Positions 32,495 to 41,363 are shown, counted from the first letter of the stretch. The stretch is 64,000 nucleotides of DNA from Flavobacterium supellecticarium (GCF_004801375.1 NZ_SSNZ01000001.1:868001-932000); one strand, 5' to 3'. Program-made: numbers and translations. The notes: generated by a model not told the origin, from the sequence alone.

Positions 32495-33226
32495 TCAGTA
32501 CAATAATTTTACCTCTTTGATATCAAAAGTAGTAATGGAATCGTCCTCAAGGAGTACTTCAAGCTTACCGTTTGGAGTTACTCCCTGGATAATTCCCATA
32601 AAATGCGAACCATTATTCGCTTCAAAAGGCATGGGAATTCCTTTTTTAAACAATCTGTTGTCGTAGGACTGCCACAACAACCCATATTCTTTCGCCTGTA
32701 AAAGCGACAAGTTTCGCTTCAGATTTCCCAATATAGCCAACATGACTGCCTCTTTGTCAAAAGACCTTCCACAGATCGCGTAGAGCGATGAAGCTTTTGG
32801 CAGGTTCTCAAAATACTCCTGATTTACATTCAATCCGATACCTACTATCGAGAAAATCTCGCCATTGCGTTTGATACTGTTTTCGATAAGTATGCCACCA
32901 ATCTTTTTACTCTCTGCCAAAATGTCGTTTGGCCATTTAATCGCCAATCCGCCAATAGCAAATTCTTCCAGACCTTCGATTATACTAACAGCCACGGCGA
33001 CATTCAAATGAAAGATCGCCTGAATATCCAATAGCAAATCCCGAACTAAAACACTACAGGTCAAATTCTTACCCGACTCCACATTCCATTCGGCGCCCAT
33101 TTGCCCCTTTCCTTTTGTCTGATGTTCTGCCACAACCACGGTAAAATTTTCCACAAATTGTTTTGCCAGTAAATCTTTTAAAAAATCATTTGTAGAACTT
33201 GTGGCACCGAGTTTGATAATATTCAT
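32495..33226 (-). CDS. birA: biotin--[acetyl-CoA-carboxylase] ligase
   Basis: A 243-residue biotin protein ligase of the short type, without the DNA-binding domain of E. coli BirA. TSSTNDFLK, the biotin loop TKGKGQMGAEWNVESGKNLTCSV, and IKWPNDILAESKKIGGILIE are diagnostic. ATG at 33226 (MNIIKLGATSSTND) is preferred to one 19 codons upstream, which would run into the promoter of rsfS. It is divergent from rsfS, a common flavobacterial arrangement. It attaches biotin to carboxylase carrier proteins. Confidence 0.93.
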   Translation of the reverse strand: MNIIKLGATSSTNDFLKDLLAKQFVENFTVVVAEHQTKGKGQMGAEWNVESGKNLTCSVLVRDLLLDIQAIFHLNVAVAVSIIEGLEEFAIGGLAIKWPNDILAESKKIGGILIENSIKRNGEIFSIVGIGLNVNQEYFENLPKASSLYAICGRSFDKEAVMLAILGNLKRNLSLLQAKEYGLLWQSYDNRLFKKGIPMPFEANNGSHFMGIIQGVTPNGKLEVLLEDDSITTFDIKEVKLLY

Positions 33227-33290
33227 AGAAATAAATAACTTTACTATCGCTAATCTTGTGTTAAGGTTCAAAAATAAAGACAAAATTTGA

Positions 33291-33298
33291 TAACTTTG
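33291..33298 (+). promoter_or_regulatory. -7 promoter element of the rsfS-ftsH operon
   Basis: TAACTTTG, 21 bases before the rsfS start, in the birA/rsfS divergent region; -33 element not clear. Confidence 0.5.
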
Positions 33299-33319
33299 CG
33301 AAAATATATAAAATAATAA

Positions 33320-33694
33320 ATGGCAAAAAAGGATAATATTAACAATGATGATCTGTTAGCTAACATCATTAAGGGAGTTGAAGAAGTAAAAGGTAATGAT
33401 ATAGATATTCTGGATCTAAGAGCAATCGAAAATACCGTATGTGATTATTTTGTAATTTGTAACGGTAATTCCAATACACAGGTTAACGCCATTGCCAATT
33501 CCGTACAAAAAATTGTTTCCAAGGAACTAAAAGACAAACCCTGGCATGTTGAAGGTGCCGAAAACGGAGAATGGATACTAATGGACTACGTAACGATCGT
33601 GGTACATGTATTCCAGAAACACATCCGTGAGTACTACAACATCGAAAGCCTTTGGGGTGATGCAAAAATCACTTCTATCCAAAACAAATACTAA
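33320..33694 (+). CDS. rsfS: ribosome silencing factor
   Basis: A 124-residue protein of the Iojap/RsfS family. It binds L14 of the large subunit and blocks subunit joining when nutrients are short. The pattern IKGVEEVKGNDIDILDLRAIENTVCDYFVICNGNSNTQVNAIANSV, KPWHVEGAENGEWILMDYVTIVVHVF and YYNIESLWGDA covers the whole fold. ftsH begins 15 bases downstream. Confidence 0.95.
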   Translation: MAKKDNINNDDLLANIIKGVEEVKGNDIDILDLRAIENTVCDYFVICNGNSNTQVNAIANSVQKIVSKELKDKPWHVEGAENGEWILMDYVTIVVHVFQKHIREYYNIESLWGDAKITSIQNKY

Positions 33695-33709
33695 ACATCC
33701 ACATTTCAC

Positions 33710-35647
33710 ATGTCAAAAGATAAAAAACCAAATCCTTCTAAGATCAGAATTAGCCCATGGGTTATTTATGGGGCCGTACTTTTGATTTTAATTGCGATTC
33801 AACTTGTTTCAAGCGGAACGAATTTTCAGGAAGTAAAACCTACCTCCTTATCCCGTTTTTACCAATACCTTGACTCTGGTCAGGTCGAAAAAGTCGTTTT
33901 CAACAAAAGTACGGCTCAGGTATACTTGAACAAAGCAGCACTTAACAGCAAAACCCACGAAAAAATTGAGAAGAAAAACCTGTTGGGCAAAGACAATACA
34001 GGTCCTCATTATACGCTGGACATCGGTACCAACAGTGAACTTTTCCAAAAGAAACTGGAGGAAGCCCGTTTGGAAGGAAAATTAAAAGACTATTCCTCAG
34101 AGCCGGAAAGCAATTGGGGTGATATCTTGATCAACTTCCTGCCTATTATCCTGATCATTGCCTTCTGGTTATTTATGTTCCGAAGAATGTCAGGTGGCGG
34201 ATCCGGAGGTGGTGGCGGACAGATTTTCTCAATCGGAAAATCCAAAGCACGTCTTTTTGACGAGAAAAACGACATCAAGGTAACCTTTAAAGACGTAGCC
34301 GGACTGGAAGGTGCTAAAGAAGAAATCCAGGAGATCGTTGAATTCCTGAAAAATCCTGAAAAATATACCAGCATCGGTGGTAAAATCCCGAAAGGAGCCT
34401 TATTGGTAGGACCTCCGGGAACCGGTAAAACCCTTTTGGCAAAAGCCGTAGCCGGCGAAGCACAAGTACCGTTCTTCTCATTATCCGGTTCGGATTTCGT
34501 AGAAATGTTCGTAGGGGTTGGCGCATCACGTGTACGGGATTTGTTTAAACAGGCTAAAGAAAAATCACCTTCAATTATCTTTATCGACGAGATTGATGCT
34601 GTAGGTAGAGCTCGTGGTAAAAACAATTTCTCCGGATCAAACGACGAACGTGAAAACACATTAAACCAATTGTTAACCGAAATGGATGGTTTTGGTACGA
34701 ATACCCACGTAATCGTATTGGCCGCTACCAACCGTGCCGACGTATTGGACAAAGCGTTAATGCGTGCCGGTCGTTTCGACAGACAGATTTATGTAGACCT
34801 TCCAGACATCCGTGAGCGTAAAGAAATATTTGAAGTACACTTAAAACCGTTGAAAAAATCGGAAGAGCTGGACACTGAATTCCTGGCCAAACAAACACCT
34901 GGATTCTCCGGTGCCGATATTGCCAACGTATGTAATGAGTCAGCGCTTATTGCGGCTCGTAAAGGTAAAAAAGCGGTTGACAAACAGGACTTCCTGGATG
35001 CTGTAGACCGAATTGTAGGTGGTCTTGAAAAGAAAAACAAAATCGTTACCCCGGAAGAAAAACGCGCTATTGCGATTCACGAAGCGGGTCACGCTACTGT
35101 AAGCTGGATGTTAGAACATGCAGCACCATTGGTAAAAGTAACCATTGTACCACGAGGTCAAAGTCTTGGAGCTGCCTGGTATTTACCGGAAGAACGTCTA
35201 ATTGTACGTCCGGAACAAATGCTGGACGAGATGTGTGCTACCATGGGTGGGCGTGCAGCTGAAAAAGTAATTTTCAATAAAATTTCAACCGGAGCCTTAA
35301 GCGACCTTGAAAAGGTAACCAAACAAGCTCGTGCTATGGTAACCGTATATGGTCTGAACGATAAATTAGGAAACATCACCTACTACGATTCATCGGGTCA
35401 GAGTGAGTATAATTTCTCGAAACCATACTCGGAAGAAACGGCCAAAATTATAGACAAAGAGATCTCCGATCTGATCGAATCCCAGTACGACAGAGCGATT
35501 CAGATTCTGAATGAAAACAAAGAGAAACTTAACCAACTTGCCGACATTCTGATCGAAAAAGAAGTAATTTTCAAAGACGACCTGGAAGCCATATTTGGGC
35601 AGCGTCCACATGAAAAAACAGAAAATGAAGTAGTTACTGAATCTTAA
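33710..35647 (+). CDS. ftsH: ATP-dependent zinc metalloprotease FtsH
   Basis: A 645-residue membrane AAA+ protease. It has two membrane segments around a periplasmic domain (~20-38 and ~140-160), a Gly-rich linker, Walker A GPPGTGKT at 234-241, Walker B IFIDEIDAVGR, SRH region MRAGRFDRQI, and the zinc motif HEAGH with His457 first. It degrades misfolded membrane proteins and short-lived regulators. A terminator with a long stem follows, although the phospholipid genes are on the same strand. Confidence 0.97.
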   Translation: MSKDKKPNPSKIRISPWVIYGAVLLILIAIQLVSSGTNFQEVKPTSLSRFYQYLDSGQVEKVVFNKSTAQVYLNKAALNSKTHEKIEKKNLLGKDNTGPHYTLDIGTNSELFQKKLEEARLEGKLKDYSSEPESNWGDILINFLPIILIIAFWLFMFRRMSGGGSGGGGGQIFSIGKSKARLFDEKNDIKVTFKDVAGLEGAKEEIQEIVEFLKNPEKYTSIGGKIPKGALLVGPPGTGKTLLAKAVAGEAQVPFFSLSGSDFVEMFVGVGASRVRDLFKQAKEKSPSIIFIDEIDAVGRARGKNNFSGSNDERENTLNQLLTEMDGFGTNTHVIVLAATNRADVLDKALMRAGRFDRQIYVDLPDIRERKEIFEVHLKPLKKSEELDTEFLAKQTPGFSGADIANVCNESALIAARKGKKAVDKQDFLDAVDRIVGGLEKKNKIVTPEEKRAIAIHEAGHATVSWMLEHAAPLVKVTIVPRGQSLGAAWYLPEERLIVRPEQMLDEMCATMGGRAAEKVIFNKISTGALSDLEKVTKQARAMVTVYGLNDKLGNITYYDSSGQSEYNFSKPYSEETAKIIDKEISDLIESQYDRAIQILNENKEKLNQLADILIEKEVIFKDDLEAIFGQRPHEKTENEVVTES

Positions 35648-35673
35648 GAAAAATAATTATAACATTTTATACA

Positions 35674-35713
35674 AAAATCTTAATTCGATTGTAAAATTGA
35701 ATTAAGATTTTTT
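35674..35713 (+). terminator. terminator of rsfS-ftsH
   Basis: AAAAATCTTAATTC pairs with GAATTAAGATTTTT across a 12-base loop; T-run follows. The next promoter (TATCTTTG, 35714-35721) begins at once. Confidence 0.8.
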
Positions 35714-35721
35714 TATCTTTG
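35689..35721 (+). promoter_or_regulatory. promoter of the LUD-cdsA-psd operon
   Basis: TTG (35689-35691) and TATCTTTG (35714-35721) with a 22-base spacer, overlapping the upstream terminator hairpin; ATG at 35763. Confidence 0.55.
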
Positions 35722-35762
35722 ATTGATTTCAAGTGCAAAAAACAAAGATCTGACCTACTTTT

Positions 35763-36365
35763 ATGAGTCTTTTTAAAAAACTTTTCGGCAGTGCGAATGA
35801 TGCTTCAAAAGAGGAGAGAGAACCCGAATTGAGCCATTATCATCCAGAGATTGAGATGCCGATAGACGAGCAATTTACTTTCAATTTCAAAAAAAATGGA
35901 GGTAAGTTTTTGTATTGTGAAAATTTAACGGAAGTACACGAACAGTTTGAGAATATTTTGGTAGAAAACGACTGGTTTGAAAGCGATGTCATTTGTTTGG
36001 AACCAAAACTCTACAGTCTGCTTGACGAAAATAAACTCAACTACAACAGTCCTAAAAATCCTAAATTTTTATTTGCTTCCTGCGAAAACCTGATTGCCGA
36101 CGAAGGCTCTATCCTTTTCTCATCCAATCAGTTACGCCAGAACAAACCCAACGATTTACCCTCAAATATCATTATTCTGGCTACAACCAGTCAGATTTTA
36201 GCGAATAAAAGCGATGGTCTACGGGAAATTAAACGCAAATACGATAAAGAATACCCAACCAATATCACCACTTTTAAATATTTCGAAAAAGCAAAAGAAG
36301 AAGATTTTTTACAGTATGGCAGTTGCCCTAAAAATCTGTATTTATTGCTTTTAGAAGATTTGTAG
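35763..36365 (+). CDS. LUD domain protein
   Basis: A 200-residue protein related to LutC/YkgG. The core NPKFLFASCENLIADEGSILFSSNQLRQNKPNDLPSNIIILATTSQIL matches the LUD fold (atypical nucleotide/CoA-like binding). Lactate-utilisation partners LutA and LutB are absent, so lactate metabolism is not implied. The gene sits between ftsH and cdsA in many flavobacteria; one base separates it from cdsA. Its role there is unknown. Confidence 0.82.
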   Translation: MSLFKKLFGSANDASKEEREPELSHYHPEIEMPIDEQFTFNFKKNGGKFLYCENLTEVHEQFENILVENDWFESDVICLEPKLYSLLDENKLNYNSPKNPKFLFASCENLIADEGSILFSSNQLRQNKPNDLPSNIIILATTSQILANKSDGLREIKRKYDKEYPTNITTFKYFEKAKEEDFLQYGSCPKNLYLLLLEDL

Positions 36366-36366
36366 C

Positions 36367-37176
36367 ATGCGGGAAAGTAGTATCAGGGCCCTTTCGGGGT
36401 TTATCTATATCGTCTTATTACTAACAGCTACTCTGTTTTCTGAAGTGAGCTTTACGTTGCTCTTCGGCATATTCTTATTGATTGCGGTAGTCGAATTCTG
36501 CAAACTAATCCACCTTAAAAACGGTTTACCAATTGTATTAGGACTTGGCGCCTATATTCTCTTTATTGTATTCCGTATCAATTCCTTTTATACCGATATT
36601 GCGATTTGCCTGGCAACACTGTTTGTTTCGGTAAATTTAATGATCGATTTATTCGGATCGGCACAACCGGTACGCAGTGATAAATCGGCCAAATATGTAA
36701 AATTGTTCGGTTATATCATATTGCCGTTTATTTTGTTAATGAAAGTACCATTTATTACCGGTAGCTTCACACCTAATATCATTATCGGAATTTTTATCCT
36801 GATCTGGACCAATGACACTTTTGCCTATATCGTGGGCAAATCTTTTGGAAAAACCAAACTATTCGAACGCATATCGCCTAAAAAAACAATTGAAGGTTTT
36901 GTTGGTGGATTGGTTTTTACCATGATCGGAAGTTATATTATCAGTCAGTTTTTTACATTCTTCTCCCCTGTTACCTGGATCATAACCGGTTTAATTGTAG
37001 GGTTTTTCGGCACTATCGGCGATTTAGTCGAGTCCAAATTTAAACGTACCGCCGGAGTAAAAGACAGTGGAAAAATAATGCCGGGACACGGCGGTATCCT
37101 GGATCGGCTGGATAGTGTTATATTTGCAATACCATTTCTTTATTTGTTTTATCAAATTTTAAATTATGTTTCATAA
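36367..37176 (+). CDS. cdsA: phosphatidate cytidylyltransferase
   Basis: A 269-residue integral membrane enzyme that makes CDP-diacylglycerol from phosphatidate and CTP. About eight membrane segments; the signature is SPKKTIEGFVGG and GDLVESKFKRTAGVKDSGKIMPGHGGILDRLDS, with the metal-binding Asp pair intact. Its end overlaps the psd start by 11 bases, indicating coupled translation. Confidence 0.95.
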   Translation: MRESSIRALSGFIYIVLLLTATLFSEVSFTLLFGIFLLIAVVEFCKLIHLKNGLPIVLGLGAYILFIVFRINSFYTDIAICLATLFVSVNLMIDLFGSAQPVRSDKSAKYVKLFGYIILPFILLMKVPFITGSFTPNIIIGIFILIWTNDTFAYIVGKSFGKTKLFERISPKKTIEGFVGGLVFTMIGSYIISQFFTFFSPVTWIITGLIVGFFGTIGDLVESKFKRTAGVKDSGKIMPGHGGILDRLDSVIFAIPFLYLFYQILNYVS

Positions 37177-37816
37177 AGAAGGCTCAAAAATTATCTTAAT
37201 CACAACCTTTTTGGTTGCTTTGACAGCTGTTTTAGCTGATGAATTTATCAGTATCCTATGGTTACAAAAAGTGGTGCAACTGTTAGGATTGGTTGTATTA
37301 GTACTTGTACTGCAATTTTTCAGAAACCCAAAAAGAATTGTAGACATCAACGACAATCACATTATTGCTCCGGTAGACGGAAAAGTAGTGGTTATCGAAG
37401 AAGTATACGAGCCGGAATACTTTAAAGACAAACGTCTTATGGTATCGATATTTATGTCTCCGATTAACGTACACGTAACGCGTTATGCCGTAAACGGAGA
37501 AGTAAAATACAGCAAATACCATCCGGGTAAATACCTGGTGGCCTGGCATCCGAAAGCCAGTGAAGAAAACGAAAGAACGACCGTTGTCGTAGAAAACCGT
37601 ATTTTCGGAGAAATTCTGTACCGTCAGATTGCCGGAGCATTGGCACGACGAATTGTAAACTATGCGCAGGAAGGGATGCGCGTTGTTCAGGGAACCGATG
37701 CCGGATTTATTAAATTTGGATCGAGGGTAGATTTATACTTACCTTTAGGTACCGAAGTGAATGTAAAATTAAATGATAAGGCTGTAGGCGGCAAAACGAT
37801 CATTGCAAAAAAATAA
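37166..37816 (+). CDS. psd: phosphatidylserine decarboxylase (short type)
   Basis: A 216-residue pyruvoyl enzyme giving phosphatidylethanolamine. An N-terminal membrane segment precedes the catalytic core IIAPVDGKVVVIEE, FMSPINVHVTRYAVNGEV, KYHPGKYLVAWHPKASEENER. Self-cleavage is expected at the Gly-Ser of KFGSRVDLYLP. It overlaps cdsA and is followed two bases later by the acyl-CoA-binding protein gene, so one transcript serves phospholipid synthesis. Confidence 0.94.
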   Translation: MFHKEGSKIILITTFLVALTAVLADEFISILWLQKVVQLLGLVVLVLVLQFFRNPKRIVDINDNHIIAPVDGKVVVIEEVYEPEYFKDKRLMVSIFMSPINVHVTRYAVNGEVKYSKYHPGKYLVAWHPKASEENERTTVVVENRIFGEILYRQIAGALARRIVNYAQEGMRVVQGTDAGFIKFGSRVDLYLPLGTEVNVKLNDKAVGGKTIIAKK

Positions 37817-37818
37817 TA

Positions 37819-38091
37819 ATGTCCGATTCTAATTTAGATACGCAATTTCAGGAAGCCTTTGAAAAAGCTTCCAATATGACGGAGAATTTACCTCAGGATG
37901 TCATGTTGCGTCTCTATGCTTATTATAAACAGGCGCTATCCGGAACCAACAGACTCAAGCAACATCAGGAGCCTCAGGATTTAAGGGACGCTTTTAAAAT
38001 GAATGCCTGGATGCAGGTACGCCATTTATCGCCCGATGCTGCTAAAAAATTATATATAGAAACCGTAAATTCAATAATTAATAAGCCATGA
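37819..38091 (+). CDS. acyl-CoA-binding protein
   Basis: A 90-residue four-helix protein with the ACBP pattern FQEAFEKASNMTENLPQDVMLRLYAYYKQALSG and KMNAWMQVRHLSPDAAKKLYIETV (ligand-contacting Tyr, Lys and Trp present). It binds long-chain acyl-CoA in the cytoplasm. ACBP is widespread in eukaryotes and patchy in bacteria. Its place after cdsA-psd fits a carrier for membrane-lipid acyl groups. The end overlaps the next gene by four bases (ATGA). Confidence 0.92.
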   Translation: MSDSNLDTQFQEAFEKASNMTENLPQDVMLRLYAYYKQALSGTNRLKQHQEPQDLRDAFKMNAWMQVRHLSPDAAKKLYIETVNSIINKP

Positions 38092-38876
38092 AAAATTCTA
38101 AAATCCTTATTGCCGGTTTCCTTTTTTCAACCTTGCTTTTTTCCTGTAAAGACAAAAACAAGCTGGAAGAGGTAGTTGAAATCCCGGATCCGGTAGAACA
38201 GACAAAAACGGCAACACCGGTAGGTAATCCTGCTGATGTAAAAGCCGATCCCGGAACCTTCCAAATGAAAGGACTTCCGTATGCATATGATGCCTTAGCA
38301 CCTTATATCGACGCTAAAACCGTTGAAATACATTATTCCAAACACCATGTTGGTTATGCAAACAACCTGAATAAGGCCATTGCAGGTACCGCATTGGAAA
38401 AACAAACCATTGAAGATATCCTGACCAAACTGGATATGGAAAACAAAGCTGTACGCAACAATGCCGGCGGTTATTACAACCACAACCTGTATTGGGAAAT
38501 TATGGCACCAAAAGCCGGCGGTGAACCCAAAGGCGCAATAGCCGATGCGATTACCAAAACTTTTGGTTCGTTCGAAAACTTTAAAACACAATTTTCGGAT
38601 GCCGGTGCCAAACAATTCGGTTCCGGATGGGCATGGTTGGTTGTAGACAAAGCGGGTAATCTTGTAGTAGGCAGCACACCAAATCAGGACAATCCTTTAA
38701 TGCCTAATGTGGGTATTTCCGGAACACCAATTTTAGGGATGGATGTATGGGAACATGCTTACTACCTAAACTATCAAAACAAAAGAGCCGATTATATCAC
38801 CGCGTTCTTTAATCTGATCAATTGGGATGCCGTTTCAAAAAAATACGATGACGCGCAAGCAAAAATCAAAAAATAA
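38088..38876 (+). CDS. sodA: superoxide dismutase, Fe/Mn family (Mn-like), lipoprotein
   Basis: A 262-residue enzyme. Unlike the usual cytoplasmic form it has a lipoprotein signal (LIAGFLFSTLLFSC) and a ~50-residue linker. Metal ligands are His in VEIHYSKHH, His in NNAGGYYNHNLYW and Asp/His in GMDVWEHAYY. GG in NNAGG and NQDNPLM are the positions that mark Mn over Fe enzymes. It is translationally coupled to the acyl-CoA-binding protein gene in a phospholipid operon, so it may guard the envelope against superoxide. Confidence 0.93.
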   Translation: MKNSKILIAGFLFSTLLFSCKDKNKLEEVVEIPDPVEQTKTATPVGNPADVKADPGTFQMKGLPYAYDALAPYIDAKTVEIHYSKHHVGYANNLNKAIAGTALEKQTIEDILTKLDMENKAVRNNAGGYYNHNLYWEIMAPKAGGEPKGAIADAITKTFGSFENFKTQFSDAGAKQFGSGWAWLVVDKAGNLVVGSTPNQDNPLMPNVGISGTPILGMDVWEHAYYLNYQNKRADYITAFFNLINWDAVSKKYDDAQAKIKK

Positions 38877-38877
38877 A

Positions 38878-38907
38878 GTAAAAATCCGCTGTATGGCGGA
38901 TTTTTTA
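38878..38907 (+). terminator. terminator of the phospholipid-SOD operon
   Basis: AAAATCCGC / GCGGATTTT with a 6-base loop and T-run, 2 bases after the stop. Confidence 0.9.
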
Positions 38908-38933
38908 ATTCCACAGTAAATGGAATCATTCGT

Positions 38934-39317
38934 ATGACAAAATTACCACTGAAATATAGCCGTCGAAAAGAAGAAATCACTCTGGAGTTTATTAATCAGG
39001 TCGATCGTCACATCGATAGCATTCTGGAAGGTCATAGCGATATTATGTACGAAATTAAAGATATCGCATCCATCATGTGTATTCATCCGGTACATCTGAG
39101 TACTACTATCAAAATGCAAACCGGTAAATCGCCCTGTTATTTCTTCGAAAAACGAATCATGGACGAATCCAAACGATTGCTGGCCATTCCGGATAAAACC
39201 ATAGCCGAAATCGCCACACTACTCACCTTTGATCCTTCGAATTTTACAAAGTTTTTTAAACGGTTTGAAAACATCACCCCGTCACAATACCGCAATACAT
39301 TAAAACCAATCGAATAG
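38934..39317 (+). CDS. AraC family helix-turn-helix regulator (DNA-binding domain only)
   Basis: A 127-residue protein that is just the two-helix-turn-helix AraC domain: IKDIASIMCIHPVHLSTTIKMQTGKSPCYFFEKRIMDESKRLL and TIAEIATLLTFDPSNFTKFFKRFENITPSQYR. No sensor domain. It is 2 bases from the convergent YdeI gene. Its regulon is not evident. Confidence 0.9.
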   Translation: MTKLPLKYSRRKEEITLEFINQVDRHIDSILEGHSDIMYEIKDIASIMCIHPVHLSTTIKMQTGKSPCYFFEKRIMDESKRLLAIPDKTIAEIATLLTFDPSNFTKFFKRFENITPSQYRNTLKPIE

Positions 39318-39318
39318 A

Positions 39319-39900
39319 TTAATCGTCGATTCCTTTTCCTCTCAAAATATTCGGCAGGTATTTTTCAATGCGCGCGATTCTGGTTTTGGATTGTTTGGCC
39401 TGTGAAAAATAAAACAAATACGCCCGTTGTCGTCCCGGAGTTAAGGCCTCAAACGCATTTTTTAAAATCGGATCTTCATCCAATCGTTGCTGGAATTCTT
39501 CCGGTATAGCATAATCCGTTGTTTCTTTTAATACCACCTTTGCTCCCGACGCTTCAATCGCAATAGCCTCATCGAGATACGCCGCGATTATCGGCTCCAA
39601 TTCCTTGATTTCAGCCAAATTCGTAAAACGCAACTGTCGCGCCGACTGTACATTTTCGGTTTGCTGAATTAAAATCCCGTTAGGATCCTTAAGCAGTACA
39701 CCTTTATGAAACAACAGCGCACAATAGTCCTTAAACTCGTGGATGAGCACTACATTTTTCCCGGACAAGGTATAACACGGATGCATCCATTTATAATCCT
39801 CTACAAGGCGATTCGATGTCAGCACGATTTCCCGCAACAAAGTCATTTCTTCTTTCCACTTTGTAGCCTTATCTAAAAATTGATCAACTTTTGGATTCAT
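39319..39900 (-). CDS. YdeI/OmpD-associated family protein
   Basis: About 193 residues from MNPKVDQFLDKATKWKEEM, the normal family start; an ATG 13 codons upstream is less likely. An N-terminal DUF1801 fold (YKWMHPCYTLSGKNVVLIHEFKDYCALLFHKGVLL) is followed by the OmdA helical part (FQQRLDEDPILKNAFEALTPGRQRAYLFYFSQAKQSKTRIARIEKYLPNILRGKG). It is an iron-chaperone-like fold of unproven role. Convergent with the AraC gene. Confidence 0.88.
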   Translation of the reverse strand: MNPKVDQFLDKATKWKEEMTLLREIVLTSNRLVEDYKWMHPCYTLSGKNVVLIHEFKDYCALLFHKGVLLKDPNGILIQQTENVQSARQLRFTNLAEIKELEPIIAAYLDEAIAIEASGAKVVLKETTDYAIPEEFQQRLDEDPILKNAFEALTPGRQRAYLFYFSQAKQSKTRIARIEKYLPNILRGKGIDD

Positions 39901-40242
39901 ATTCAATACTTTAATAGCTTTTAAAAAGAATTTGTCCATTTAACAAAATAACAACAAGCTGTTATTATAGTAAAAACAAAACGATAGTCAATTGGATGTT
40001 AAATTTACAAACAGAAGTTAATTTTTTCTATTCTTTGAAAAAAATTATCACAAACTAAAGCAACCAAATCACAAAAACGGTGTCTAATAATTTTACCATA
40101 CTTTTTACACTGTTATAATTTTAAAAAAATCTGCTGTCACGGCAGATTTTTTTTATTTAAGATCAAAACAACACTGTTAATTTTGATAAATAATTGGCGT
40201 TGTCAAAAAAATAATGGATTTTTGAAAATTAATTGACAACAA
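39901..40242. other. 342-base intergenic region with an orphan terminator
   Basis: AT-rich, between divergent ydeI-like and YD-like lipoprotein genes. The only strong signal is a terminator-like hairpin at 40123-40154, with no gene ending upstream of it on either strand. TATTCTTTG at 40030-40038 is an imperfect -7 box. No coding frame of note. Confidence 0.5.
40123..40154. terminator. orphan intrinsic terminator
   Basis: Seven As, stem AATCTGC / GCAGATT, then eight Ts. The symmetric A/T-runs allow use on either strand, but no gene ends here. Confidence 0.75.
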
Positions 40243-41328
40243 ATGAGATCAACCTTTACCCTGCTTTTATTTTCATTTTTACTAATCGCCTGTAAAAAAG
40301 ACCAAACCAAAACGGAAACCGAACCTGAAATTGTAAACAACTGGAAAGACTTTAAACTGACCGACAATGTAAAAACCGTATCCGAAAAATCCTTTCTACT
40401 TGCCAACGGGCAAAAGGCAAAACCGGCAACGGAAAACCCAAACAGCTACAATACCTGGCTGGAGTTTAGCCCTACCGGAAGTCTGATTCACGAAAAGAAA
40501 ATCCTCCTGGAAGGTGGCCTACTGGAAGAAACCACCTTTATTAATAAAGATAAAAAATTATTAGTATCGCAATATGTAAGCCCAGGCAAAGCATTCACAA
40601 CCAAATATTCCTGGGACGACAATGGAAACAACACCATCATCACCCGTAGAAATCCGGAAGGAGTTCAACTGGAAAAAACACTCAACACCTTTATTAAGAA
40701 CCAACGCGTAGAAGTGCGCCGATTTGACGACAAAGACAATTTAATTGATCGCAACACCTATGTTTTCGGTTCTAACGGCAAAATCCGCGAAGAAAAATCA
40801 TTTCTTCGTGAAACATCCGTACAGTATATCACAACCTATACGTACGACAGCAACAACAATCTGCAAACCGAACAGCGTTTGAATCCGGATTATAAAAAAA
40901 TATATACGATCAACAACAAATACAATGACAAAAATCTATTACTGCAAACCGAAACGTTAAATAAAGACAATACGCTTGAATATTCTGAAGTACGCACTTT
41001 TGATGCGAAAGGTAATATGACTTCCAACCGAACTTATGACGGTTTTGCAGACGGAAAAATTTTAGAAGAGTTTAAATACGACAACAACAACAATCTGATC
41101 GAACGCAAAGAAATTGTCAACCAGGAAATCGTATCACATCAGCTTTACACTTTTGATGATCATAACAATATGATTTATGAAAAAACAGTTGGGAAAGGCA
41201 ATAAATCAGCTACCGACCGTAAAATACGATACGAATACGACAAAAAAGGCAACTGGATCAAAAAGACAATTTCGATAGACAACGAACCGAAATATGTAGT
41301 GGAACGTACAATAACGTATTATAAATAA
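40243..41328 (+). CDS. lipoprotein with YD/RHS-like repeats
   Basis: A 361-residue lipoprotein (TFTLLLFSFLLIAC). From ~residue 90 it has repeating units of the type TYTYDSNNNLQTEQR, RTFDAKGNMTSNR, EFKYDNNNNLIERKE, RYEYDKKGNWIKKT: the YD-repeat pattern of beta-strands with D-x-N-G/N-N. This is too short to form a full RHS cocoon and there is no toxin tip. It is probably an envelope beta-sheet protein, function unknown. Single-gene unit. Confidence 0.8.
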   Translation: MRSTFTLLLFSFLLIACKKDQTKTETEPEIVNNWKDFKLTDNVKTVSEKSFLLANGQKAKPATENPNSYNTWLEFSPTGSLIHEKKILLEGGLLEETTFINKDKKLLVSQYVSPGKAFTTKYSWDDNGNNTIITRRNPEGVQLEKTLNTFIKNQRVEVRRFDDKDNLIDRNTYVFGSNGKIREEKSFLRETSVQYITTYTYDSNNNLQTEQRLNPDYKKIYTINNKYNDKNLLLQTETLNKDNTLEYSEVRTFDAKGNMTSNRTYDGFADGKILEEFKYDNNNNLIERKEIVNQEIVSHQLYTFDDHNNMIYEKTVGKGNKSATDRKIRYEYDKKGNWIKKTISIDNEPKYVVERTITYYK

Positions 41329-41332
41329 CAAA

Positions 41333-41354
41333 GGGCGCTTAAAGCGCCCTTTGT
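41333..41354 (+). terminator. terminator of the YD-like lipoprotein gene
   Basis: AAAGGGCGC-TTAAA-GCGCCCTTT, 3 bases after the stop, with a modest T-rich tail. Confidence 0.8.
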
Positions 41355-41363
41355 TATAAAATA

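Noticed and set aside
34090..34752. 220-codon reverse frame in ftsH
   Set aside because: It covers the AAA+ core of ftsH in antisense, a common shadow of coding composition.
35763..36365. Lactate utilisation gene lutC
   Set aside because: The fold is LUD, but lutA and lutB are absent and the neighbours are ftsH and cdsA, so the specific name is not supported.
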